From Mycobacterium bourgelatii (GTDB taxonomy: Bacteria; Actinomycetota; Actinomycetes; Mycobacteriales; Mycobacteriaceae), in assembly GCF_010723575.1 (NCBI RefSeq), contig NZ_BLKZ01000002.1, positions 992,001 to 1,056,000 on the forward strand: a DNA stretch of 64,000 bases, in the 5' to 3' direction. The notes beneath the pieces are model-generated. The model was not told the DNA's origin, did no database searches, and saw only the letters and a program-made list of their open reading frames with translations. This document shows positions 42,493 to 50,076 of this stretch, in pieces (position 1 is the stretch's first letter; each line of letters opens with the position of its first letter). The translations under genes were made by a program, and so were the position numbers.

Positions 42493-43989
42493 TTACGTTT
42501 TGTCGCTTGGGGTTTCGTCGGGGTACTCGACCGTGGGTGCCGTGGCGTCCGCAGCTTCGACGTCGGGTGCGACGTCGGGTTGGGACTCGGATTCGGCGCT
42601 GGCCTCGGGTTCGGTTTCCGTCTTCGCCTCGAGCTTGCCTTCGCTGGCCGCCTTGCGGTCCCTCTCCCGCGCTTGGTGCTGCGCTTGGTGTTCGGCGGCG
42701 ATGGCCAACTCGACCGCGCCGGGAACGCGATGAAAGCCCTTCCGGTCGTACAGGTGAGTAATGATGCCGCCAAACAGCAAGCCGATGATCAGGCCGATGG
42801 CGGTCATGAACAAGGCGTGGGACAACCCGGCATCCGCCAGTCCATTGAGGTAGAGCAACGACCGCGTGCCGAGGAACACCTGGTGCATCGGTTCGAATTT
42901 GGCCAGCCAGCGGAAGAACTCCGGGACCGCCTCGAGTGGCACCGTGGCGCCCGCGGACGGCAACCCGAGGATCACGAAGATCAACATGCTGACCAGCAGC
43001 CCCATCGAACCCAGCACGGCGATCAGGGAACTCGACGTGATGCCGACCGCGCTGATCGCGAACACTCCATAGAGCCAGAGTTTCCAGCCGGCCGGATTGG
43101 GCATGCCGAGCTCGTGTGAGATCGCCAGGTAGACCGCCGACGTAAGCAGCGCCAGGATCACCATCAGGATCCACTTCACCCAGAGCGTGCGGAATCGCGA
43201 AATGCGCACCTGTTCGGAGAAGCGGTACACGGGGCCGAATTCGGCTGGTACGTAACCGAGCATCGAATCGACCAGGGTGCTGACCACGATGCTTCCGGTG
43301 AACCCCGCAAGCAGCAGCAACAACGAGTAATAGAAGGCGGACAAGCCATTACCGGTGCCGTTGGGTAACGGGTTGTACACCGTTGACTTGATGTCGATCG
43401 GGCTGGCAAGGGCCAGCGTTGCTACGCCGGTCAGTGGTGCGCCCTGGGTCTGCGCCGCCACATCTGCCGAAAGGCGTTCACCTACTTTGGTATTAACGAC
43501 GGCAAGCGCCTGGGTCAGGGTCTGGCCGGCGATACTGGAGCCCAGGGTGCCCGCTCGCGGGTTGGTCGTGATCGTGATCGTCGGCCGCTCTGCACGTTTC
43601 GGCTCCACCGCGCCAGTCGCGAACTCCCGCAGGCTTGTTGAGAAGCCAGGGGGAATCAACGCCTGCCCATACACCTGGGCCCTGTCGAGCTGCTTCTTGG
43701 CCTCGTCCTTGGACACCACTCGAATGTCGTACTTGTTCTTGTCCAAACCCGACATCAGGCCGTCGACGATCTGCTTGCCCGCGGGTCCGGCGTCCTGGTT
43801 CACGATCGCGATGGGAAAGTGGCGCAGGTTGGACGTTGGATTCAGGATGCCGCCCAGATACAGCGCCGCGAGCGCCGACATGAGTGCCAAGGTGATGATG
43901 ATCGGCGCCAACCAGAACCGCACTGTCCTCAGCGCCTTTATGTTTCGGTTGGGGTTGGGCGCTGCGTGCCGCGCTCGCGTCTGAGACAT
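42493..43989 (-). CDS. ABC-2/YhgE-like membrane protein (Rv0180c-like)
   Basis: A 498-residue protein with a single N-terminal helix, a large extracytoplasmic loop (LRHFPIAIVNQDAGPAGKQIVDGLMSGLDKNKYDIRVVSKDEAKKQLD) and five C-terminal helices, as in the YhgE/Pip and DUF3533 group. The C-terminal 60 residues are acidic and disordered. Length exceeds M. tuberculosis Rv0180c (452) mainly because of that tail. A role in transport or envelope integrity is presumed. No ATPase is encoded next to it. Confidence 0.88.
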   Translation of the reverse strand: MSQTRARHAAPNPNRNIKALRTVRFWLAPIIITLALMSALAALYLGGILNPTSNLRHFPIAIVNQDAGPAGKQIVDGLMSGLDKNKYDIRVVSKDEAKKQLDRAQVYGQALIPPGFSTSLREFATGAVEPKRAERPTITITTNPRAGTLGSSIAGQTLTQALAVVNTKVGERLSADVAAQTQGAPLTGVATLALASPIDIKSTVYNPLPNGTGNGLSAFYYSLLLLLAGFTGSIVVSTLVDSMLGYVPAEFGPVYRFSEQVRISRFRTLWVKWILMVILALLTSAVYLAISHELGMPNPAGWKLWLYGVFAISAVGITSSSLIAVLGSMGLLVSMLIFVILGLPSAGATVPLEAVPEFFRWLAKFEPMHQVFLGTRSLLYLNGLADAGLSHALFMTAIGLIIGLLFGGIITHLYDRKGFHRVPGAVELAIAAEHQAQHQARERDRKAASEGKLEAKTETEPEASAESESQPDVAPDVEAADATAPTVEYPDETPSDKT

Positions 43990-44023
43990 TTAGGCTCCCC
44001 TCGTCGAGGTCACTCTATGTTGT

Positions 44024-44749
44024 TTAGCCGCCCAATTTGGCGTGCATCTCCCAGAGCAGGACTTCCGACGTGTCGTCGGCAGTGATTCGGCGACCGTCGG
44101 CATCGGTGCAGCGGACCGCATCGCCCTCCGCGAGGGATCCGGCGTCTTCCAGCGCGACTCGGCCGCGCGCAACGAACAGATGTAGGTATGGCGCCGCGGG
44201 TAGTTCGACCGAGGCGCCGGGCGTCAAGCGCGCCGCATGGAGGGCGGCGTGCCGGTTGTGCAGGGTGATGGCGGCGTCGTGTCGGGCGATTCCGGAGGCG
44301 ACGGTAACCAGACGGTCGCTGAGGAGTTCGTCGTCAATGGGGTGTTGCTGGTAGTCCGGTGCGATACCGGACTCATCGGGAATGACCCACATCTGCACGA
44401 AATGCACTGGCTCCGTGTCGGAATCATTCTTCTCCGAATGCAGTACGCCGAATCCCGCCGACATGCGTTGAGCCAGGCCGGGATAGATCACGCCGCGGTT
44501 GCCCATGGAATCCTGATGCGCCAGTGCGCCACTGAGCACCCAGGTCACGATCTCCATGTCTCGGTGCGGATGAGTATCGAACCCGGTGGCCGGCGCCACG
44601 CGGTCGTCATTGTTCACCAGCAGCAGACCGTGGTGGGTGTTGCCGGGATCATAGTGGTCGCCGAACGAGAAGGAATGCCGCGAGTTCAGCCACGAGGTTT
44701 TAGTTACGGCGCGGTCGGCTGCGCGCCTGATCTCCACGGTGGCAGCCAT
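44024..44749 (-). CDS. Pirin family protein (Rv0181c-like)
   Basis: A 241-residue bicupin. The N-terminal cupin has NSRHSFSFGDHYDPGNTHHGLLLVNNDDRVAPATGFDTHPHRDMEIVTWVLSG, in which HPHRD and a later glutamate provide the metal site; the C-terminal cupin is less conserved. Pirins can act as quercetin dioxygenase-like enzymes or as redox-sensing cofactors. The initiating ATG is close to the convergent-free 254-base gap before the PE gene; no operator is obvious in it. Confidence 0.93.
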   Translation of the reverse strand: MAATVEIRRAADRAVTKTSWLNSRHSFSFGDHYDPGNTHHGLLLVNNDDRVAPATGFDTHPHRDMEIVTWVLSGALAHQDSMGNRGVIYPGLAQRMSAGFGVLHSEKNDSDTEPVHFVQMWVIPDESGIAPDYQQHPIDDELLSDRLVTVASGIARHDAAITLHNRHAALHAARLTPGASVELPAAPYLHLFVARGRVALEDAGSLAEGDAVRCTDADGRRITADDTSEVLLWEMHAKLGG

Positions 44750-44954
44750 GACTGTCAGGGTAGTTCGGCCAAAATGGCCTGGCGTGCCGGAGGGTGGCGT
44801 CGAGTTCGGGCAGTGTCGAGCCCACGGTTGTTCTGCTCTGTGCGAAGCGACTGTGAGGGTTTGGATAACTCGGCTTTTCGCCGTCTCAACTCGAGTAAGT
44901 AACTACTGCAGCCGCGCGGGCCGACCCAAGCGATCCTACGAGTGCAGAAGGTTG

Positions 44955-44977
44955 ATCCGCCGAGTGGCCCGGCGGAT
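44955..44977. repeat. Leader hairpin upstream of the PE gene
   Basis: ATCCGCC and GGCGGAT pair perfectly (7 bp) around nine bases, 26 bases before the PE start. The rest of the 254-base gap 44750-45003 shows nothing that I can name. Confidence 0.4.
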
Positions 44978-45003
44978 TCCAAGTACCACGCGGGAGCGCA
45001 GAG

Positions 45004-45519
45004 ATGCCATATGTAATCGCGTCGCCGGACAGCATGACCGCGGCAGCAGCGCAACTGATGAGCATCGGTTCGACCCTCGAAGATGTCCATCGGCTGGCGT
45101 TCCCATCCATCCTCGCTGTCGCGCCTGCGGCAGCGGATGAGGTGTCGGCAGGTATCGCGCAGTTGCTCTCCAAGCACGGCCAGGATTACCAGCTGATGGC
45201 AAAGGACGCAGCGATCTACCAGGAGGGGTTTGTTCAAAACTTGCGGGCAAATGCGGAGGCATATGCTGGCATCGAGGAACTTATCGCCTACCTCATGCAG
45301 GGATTAAATGCGGAGCTGAGCTATTACGACACCGCCCGCATGGCATTGGGCCAAGTGCTTACACTCTCAGCCCTGCAGGTGCTGGCCTTTACTCTGATTC
45401 CGTTCTTTTGGCCGCTCGCGCCTTTAGCGCCGTTTCTGATTTTGAACCAACCATTGACGTTCGTTTTCGACGTGCTTTTCCGACAACCCATTACCTACCC
45501 TTACATGGTTAAGTACTGA
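45004..45519 (+). CDS. PE family protein with hydrophobic C-terminus
   Basis: A 171-residue protein. The first 95 residues are a PE domain (PYVIASPDSMTAAAAQLMSIGSTL, APAAADEVSAGIAQLLSKHGQDYQLMAKDAAIYQEGFVQNL). The C-terminus (ALGQVLTLSALQVLAFTLIPFFWPLAPLAPFLIL) is a long hydrophobic stretch that could insert in a membrane, with no PGRS or hydrolase domain. GGGAG precedes the ATG. No PE gene lies here in M. tuberculosis, so this is an insertion; codon use is less GC-rich than the neighbours. A PPE partner is not adjacent. Confidence 0.85.
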   Translation: MPYVIASPDSMTAAAAQLMSIGSTLEDVHRLAFPSILAVAPAAADEVSAGIAQLLSKHGQDYQLMAKDAAIYQEGFVQNLRANAEAYAGIEELIAYLMQGLNAELSYYDTARMALGQVLTLSALQVLAFTLIPFFWPLAPLAPFLILNQPLTFVFDVLFRQPITYPYMVKY

Positions 45520-45551
45520 ATTTTCTTTGGTGCGGCTTCGCGCTGGCGGCC

Positions 45552-46889
45552 TTAAGCACTCGGATACGTCGCCGCCGCCAACTCAAGGATCTCCGCCCGA
45601 TCCGCAGCCAGGATGAACCCAGATTGAATCGCGCTGTCCAACGCTGCGGTGAACCGCTCTAGGTACTCGTCGACACCGCCCGGATACAGCCGCTGCAGGG
45701 TGTCGGCGTCGAAGGGTGCGCCGGAGCCGAAGATCATGGCCATCACGCTCTCGTCTGCGCCGAGACCGGACGTACGGGCGAGCGGCACGTCGACCCAAGG
45801 GGTCCGAACGCCGCCCGCGGCCAGACCGTTGGCGTCCAGAACGGGTTCGGGCGCGGCTGCCTCGTGTACCTCGATGGGCGCGGCGGCTGGGGCCGGCACC
45901 CCGGTGCGGACCCAGTCGTTCAGCGCGGAAATCGCGGCCTGCACCACGTAGTGGTGTTGGGGAGCGAAATTGATGTAGTGGCTAAGTTGTTGGCCCATCA
46001 AGTTATTGGTCGGCTGATAGGCGGCGACCAGGGCATCGAGTGGGGCGGATCCGCTGTCGATTGGCGCGACCTGGATCGTGTAGTTGTCGGCATGCGCCGC
46101 ACCGGGAATCTCCCACACCCGCAGCAGTTCCCCGTCGGGCTGCCGGGCGAAGTAGTAGCCGTGCCGCACCCCGCCGAAGAGATCGGTCTCGGTGATGATG
46201 GTGAGCAGCGGAACGCGCAGATCGGTCCGGAACGGCACCGCTTGCGGGCTCTCCGCCTCCTCGAAGATCGAACTGTCGTCCAGCGGTGCTGCGCCGGCGA
46301 ATCGTGAGTGCACCAAGAAGCCGTCGTAGCTTTGGGCGAGCGGATCGACCTCGTTGACGTAGGTCGTCAAGTACATCGCGGACTGCGACTCCCCCAGCGC
46401 GACCACGTGTTCCGGACGCAGGTCGGCGAGGACTTCTCGGACCAATCTGCCGGTCTGCGAGAAGATGTCGTAGGAGTACGCGTCACCAGGATGACGCAAA
46501 GCGCTGTACCGCTTCGGGTGCTGACTCTTCAGCGACATGTCCATCCCGAGCAGGTTCACACCCCCGTCCACGCCCACCTTCTGCGCCGACACCGCGACGT
46601 AGGCATAACCGGACCGGACGATCTCGCGATGAGCCATCATCCACACGGCCGGAGCATCGATGCCGCCGCTGACGTTGAGCCACTCGACGAGCACCGTTCC
46701 GTTGAACCGTGTGCGGTCGGTGGGGGTCAGCACGACCATCCGGGTGGTGTAGTCAGCGGACTGCGACTCCTGGGTGCACGAGGACGCCGTCCCCGAGATG
46801 AAAAATTCTTCGGCTACATAGCCGACGTCGCCAATGTCGAAGGCGCCCAACAGCAATAACGGCTTCCCCGGTACGGATTCGACGGCCAT
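45552..46889 (-). CDS. Alpha/beta hydrolase domain protein downstream of sigG
   Basis: A 445-residue protein of the large Abhydrolase_10-like family. The nucleophile elbow is VALGESQSAMYL (GESQS), the acid region has LTIITETDLF, and the histidine is probably in PGAAHADNY. N-terminal segments (MVVLTPTDRTRFNGTVLVEWLNVSGGIDA) match the family. No signal peptide is present, so it is cytosolic. The ATG at 46889 lies only four bases after the sigG stop, which makes it part of the sigG operon. In M. tuberculosis it is absent from this position. Confidence 0.85.
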   Translation of the reverse strand: MAVESVPGKPLLLLGAFDIGDVGYVAEEFFISGTASSCTQESQSADYTTRMVVLTPTDRTRFNGTVLVEWLNVSGGIDAPAVWMMAHREIVRSGYAYVAVSAQKVGVDGGVNLLGMDMSLKSQHPKRYSALRHPGDAYSYDIFSQTGRLVREVLADLRPEHVVALGESQSAMYLTTYVNEVDPLAQSYDGFLVHSRFAGAAPLDDSSIFEEAESPQAVPFRTDLRVPLLTIITETDLFGGVRHGYYFARQPDGELLRVWEIPGAAHADNYTIQVAPIDSGSAPLDALVAAYQPTNNLMGQQLSHYINFAPQHHYVVQAAISALNDWVRTGVPAPAAAPIEVHEAAAPEPVLDANGLAAGGVRTPWVDVPLARTSGLGADESVMAMIFGSGAPFDADTLQRLYPGGVDEYLERFTAALDSAIQSGFILAADRAEILELAAATYPSA

Positions 46890-46893
46890 GCGT

Positions 46894-47865
46894 CTAGAGG
46901 GCACTCGGTAGGCCGAATTTGGGGAACAACGAGTCGTCGAGGAAGGCGACCACGTGCGAAACCCGACCACCCTGCACGTCCAGCACGTGCAGCTGAAAGG
47001 GCACATGCACCTCCCCTTGCCGCATGTACATGGCGGCTGCGGGCTGCCCGTTGGCGGTCAGCGGGATCATGCGCATATCGCCGGGCAATTCGGCCGGACA
47101 CTGCTGGTGGATCAGGGTGACGATGTTGTGCGCACCCTGGTACCAGCCGGTGAACGGCGGCATCTCCCAGATGGCTTCGGCGGTGAACAGCTCCACCAGC
47201 CGGTCGATGTCATAGGACTCGAACGCGGCGATGTAGCGACCCAGCAGGTCTTGCGTTTCCGACGATTCCGGCTCCTCCAGGCGGTCATCGGCGCTGGGGC
47301 GGACGGCGTCAAGCTGGGCCCGGGCTCGCTGCAGCAGGCTGTTGACGGCAACGGTGGTGGTACCGATCGCTTCGGCCACTTCGGCTGACTTCCACTGCAG
47401 CACATCGCGCAACAACAAGACGGCCCGTTGCCGGGGAGACAGGTGTTGCAGCGCGGCCACGAATGCCAACCGGACGGATTCCCGGTGTCCCGCGATCACC
47501 GACGGGTCCGACTCGTCGTCGACCCAGTCCGGCAGGGGCTCCAACCAGGGCACCTCGCCCCGTTGCTCGAGTTCGCCGGTCGGGTCCGAACTGGGCGCCC
47601 CGAGGCCCGTGGGCAGCGGCCGGCGCTGTCTACCTTCCAGCGCGCTCAGGCAGGTGTTGGTGGCAATCCGGTGCAGCCAGGTCCGCAGCGACGACTTGCC
47701 TTCGAAGCGGTCGTAGGACTTCCAGGCCCGCAGCAGTGTCTCCTGGACCAGGTCTTCCGCGTCGTGCAGCGATCCGGCCATTCGGTAGCAGTGTGCGAGC
47801 AGTTCGCGCCGGTACGGCTCGGCCAGCGCGGAGAAATCGTTGTCTTCTTTCGCGAGCAGACTCAC
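46894..47865 (-). CDS. sigG: ECF sigma factor SigG
   Basis: A 323-residue ECF sigma factor of the large type: region 2 (YRRELLAHCYRMAGSLHDAEDLVQETLLRAWKSYDRF) and region 4 (LSPRQRAVLLLRDVLQWKSAEVAEAIGTTTVAVNSLLQRARAQL) are followed by a SnoaL-like C-terminal domain (LLGRYIAAFESYDIDRLVELFTAEAIWEMPPFTGWYQG) that serves as a built-in regulator. GTG at 47865 is chosen because the open frame further upstream overlaps the divergent lipase gene. It matches Rv0182c. In M. tuberculosis SigG takes part in the DNA-damage and macrophage response. Confidence 0.93.
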   Translation of the reverse strand: MSLLAKEDNDFSALAEPYRRELLAHCYRMAGSLHDAEDLVQETLLRAWKSYDRFEGKSSLRTWLHRIATNTCLSALEGRQRRPLPTGLGAPSSDPTGELEQRGEVPWLEPLPDWVDDESDPSVIAGHRESVRLAFVAALQHLSPRQRAVLLLRDVLQWKSAEVAEAIGTTTVAVNSLLQRARAQLDAVRPSADDRLEEPESSETQDLLGRYIAAFESYDIDRLVELFTAEAIWEMPPFTGWYQGAHNIVTLIHQQCPAELPGDMRMIPLTANGQPAAAMYMRQGEVHVPFQLHVLDVQGGRVSHVVAFLDDSLFPKFGLPSAL

Positions 47866-47926
47866 CCGATTGAGCCTACGCAGAGTCTCTGACAGCCCTT
47901 CTCGCGGAGCTATTACGCTGCCGGTA

Positions 47927-48766
47927 ATGACTACGACCCGAACTGAACGCAATTTCGTCGGTGACGGTGGGGTAGACATCGTGTACGACGTCTGGACTCC
48001 CGACACCACGCCGCGTGCGGTGGTCGTGCTGGCGCACGGACTGGGCGAGCATGCCCGCCGTTACGACCACGTCGCCGAGCGGTTCGGCGAGGCCGGATTC
48101 ATCACGTATGCCCTCGACCACCGCGGACACGGGCGCTCGGGCGGCAAGCGGATGCTGGTACGCGACATCACGGAGTTCACCGCCGACGTCGGCACCCTCG
48201 TCGGCATCGCCAAGCGCGAGAACCCCACCTTGAAGTGCGTCGTGCTGGGGCACAGCATGGGCGGCGGCATCGTGTTCGCCTACGCCGTCGAACGCCCGGA
48301 CGACTACGACCTGGTGGTGCTGTCGGCGCCGGCGGTGGCGGCCCAGGACATCGTGTCACCCATTGTCGTGCTGGCCGCGAAAATCCTTGGTGCCGTGGTG
48401 CCCGGCCTGCCGGTGCAGGAGCTCGAGTTCAACCTGATCTCGCGTGATCCCGAGGTCGTGCGTGCCTACAACGAGGACCCGATGGTCTACCACGGCCGGG
48501 TGCCGGCGGGCATCGGGCGGGCGCTGATTCAGGTCGGCGAGACCATGCCGCGGCGCGCGCCGGCCCTGACCGCGCCGCTGCTGGTGGTGCACGGCACCGA
48601 CGACGGGTTGATTCCCATCGAGGGCAGCCGTCGCCTGGTCGAATGCGTGGGATCGACCGATGTCCAGCTCAAGGAATACGCCCCGCTCTACCACGAGGTC
48701 TTCAACGAGCCCGAGCGCAACAAGGTGCTCGACGACGTGGTGGCCTGGATCAACGAGCGGCTGTAA
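47927..48766 (+). CDS. Monoacylglycerol lipase (Rv0183-like)
   Basis: A 279-residue hydrolase with the same length as the M. tuberculosis enzyme. The catalytic triad residues Ser110 (GHSMGG), Asp226 (HGTDDGLIP) and His256 (LYHEVF) fall at exactly the known positions. It splits monoacylglycerols from host or storage lipid into glycerol and fatty acid; in M. tuberculosis it is exported or cell-wall associated without a classical signal peptide. It is divergent from sigG with 61 bases between starts. Confidence 0.96.
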   Translation: MTTTRTERNFVGDGGVDIVYDVWTPDTTPRAVVVLAHGLGEHARRYDHVAERFGEAGFITYALDHRGHGRSGGKRMLVRDITEFTADVGTLVGIAKRENPTLKCVVLGHSMGGGIVFAYAVERPDDYDLVVLSAPAVAAQDIVSPIVVLAAKILGAVVPGLPVQELEFNLISRDPEVVRAYNEDPMVYHGRVPAGIGRALIQVGETMPRRAPALTAPLLVVHGTDDGLIPIEGSRRLVECVGSTDVQLKEYAPLYHEVFNEPERNKVLDDVVAWINERL

Positions 48767-48822
48767 GCGACCGTGACGGCGCGCGAACCGGAAATGTCGG
48801 ACGGCTGAAGTAGTTTGGCGCC

Positions 48823-49572
48823 ATGACCGACGACAAGATGTTGTCCCGCATCGCGGCGTTGCTCCGCCAGGCCGAGGGCACCGACAATCCCCACGAAGCT
48901 GATGCGTTCATGGCCGCCGCGCAACGGTTGGCGACGGCGACGTCCATCGATCTGGCGGTGGCACGATCCCATTCGGCCACCCGCTCGGCCGCCCAGGGCC
49001 CCACGCAACGCACCATCACCATCGGCGAGGCGGGCACCCGCGGGCTGCGCACCTACGTGCAGCTGTTCGTGCTCATCGCGGCGGCCAACGACGTGCGCTG
49101 TGACATCGCCACGAATTCGACCTTCGTCTATGCCTACGGGTTCCCCCAGGACATCGATGCGACCCACGCCCTCTACGCCAGCCTGGTGGTTCAGATGGTC
49201 CGGGCGTCGGACGCCTACCTCGCCACCGGTGCACACCGGCCCACCCCGACGATCACCGCCCGGCTCAACTTCCAACTGGCGTTCGGGGCTCGCGTCGGCC
49301 AGCGGCTGGCCGAGGCCCGCGAGGAGGCGCGCCGGGAGGTAGACAAGGACCGCGAGCGCGCGCCCGGAACGGCTATCGCCTTGCGGGACAAGGAACTCGA
49401 ATTGCACGACTATTATCGGAGAGCGTCCAAAGCCCGCGGTACCTGGCGGGCGACCAGGGCCTCGGCCGGGTATTCGTCGGCGGCGCGCCGCGCCGGTGAC
49501 CGGGCTGGGCGGCGAGCGCGGCTGGGCTCCAGCCCCGAACTGCCGGGGGCGCGCACCGCAGTGGGCCGGTGA
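48823..49572 (+). CDS. DUF2786 protein (Rv0184-like)
   Basis: A 249-residue protein. The N-terminal 45 residues are the DUF2786 motif (DKMLSRIAALLRQAEGTDNPHEADAFMAAAQRLATATSIDL), followed by a helical domain. The C-terminus is rich in Arg/Gly/Ser and probably disordered. The same length as in M. tuberculosis. Function is unknown; related proteins occur in phage and plasmid loci and may bind nucleic acid. It is co-oriented with, and abuts, the next metallohydrolase gene. Confidence 0.88.
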   Translation: MTDDKMLSRIAALLRQAEGTDNPHEADAFMAAAQRLATATSIDLAVARSHSATRSAAQGPTQRTITIGEAGTRGLRTYVQLFVLIAAANDVRCDIATNSTFVYAYGFPQDIDATHALYASLVVQMVRASDAYLATGAHRPTPTITARLNFQLAFGARVGQRLAEAREEARREVDKDRERAPGTAIALRDKELELHDYYRRASKARGTWRATRASAGYSSAARRAGDRAGRRARLGSSPELPGARTAVGR

Positions 49573-49578
49573 CTCGGG

Positions 49579-50076
49579 CTGGCTGAGAAGGATTCACAGC
49601 GCGCGAAGGTTTACGCGGCCGAGGACTTCGTCCGGACGCTGTTCGACCGCGCGGCCGAACACGGCTTACCCAGCGTGGAGTTCTTCGGGACGCAGTTGAC
49701 GTTGCCCCCGGAGGCGCGGTTCGGTTCGGTGGACTCCGTGCAGCGGTATGTCGACGACGTCCTCGCGGTGCCGGCGGTTCGCCAACAGTGGCCCGAGGTG
49801 TCGCCGCTGCGGGTGCGAGCGCGACGCGCTGCCACCGCGGCACACTACGAAAACCGCGACGGCGCAGGGATTATCGCCGTGCCCGACCGCTCCACGGCGG
49901 ACTGGGCGATGCGCGAGTTGGTAGTGCTGCACGAAATCGCGCACCACCTGTGTCAGGTGCCGCCGCCGCACGGCCCGGAGTTCGTGGCGACGATGTGCAC
50001 ACTCAGCGAAATGGTCATGGGACCGGAGGTGGGGCACGTGTTGCGCGTGGTGTACGCGAAGGAGGGGGTTCGATGA
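49579..50076 (+). CDS. TIGR04338-type metallohydrolase (Rv0185-like), apparent CTG start
   Basis: A zinc-metalloprotease-like protein with LHEIAHHL (HExxH) and a downstream PHGPEF that supplies a third ligand. In-frame sequence continues upstream past GTG 49675 to the stop of the DUF2786 gene and reads as good protein (KDSQRAKVYAAEDFVRTLFDRAAEHG), which matches the N-terminus of the family, but contains no ATG, GTG or TTG. CTG at 49579 is the best upstream start and gives 165 residues; the conventional GTG would remove 32 conserved ones. The ATG of bglS overlaps its end. Confidence 0.8.
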   Translation: MAEKDSQRAKVYAAEDFVRTLFDRAAEHGLPSVEFFGTQLTLPPEARFGSVDSVQRYVDDVLAVPAVRQQWPEVSPLRVRARRAATAAHYENRDGAGIIAVPDRSTADWAMRELVVLHEIAHHLCQVPPPHGPEFVATMCTLSEMVMGPEVGHVLRVVYAKEGVR

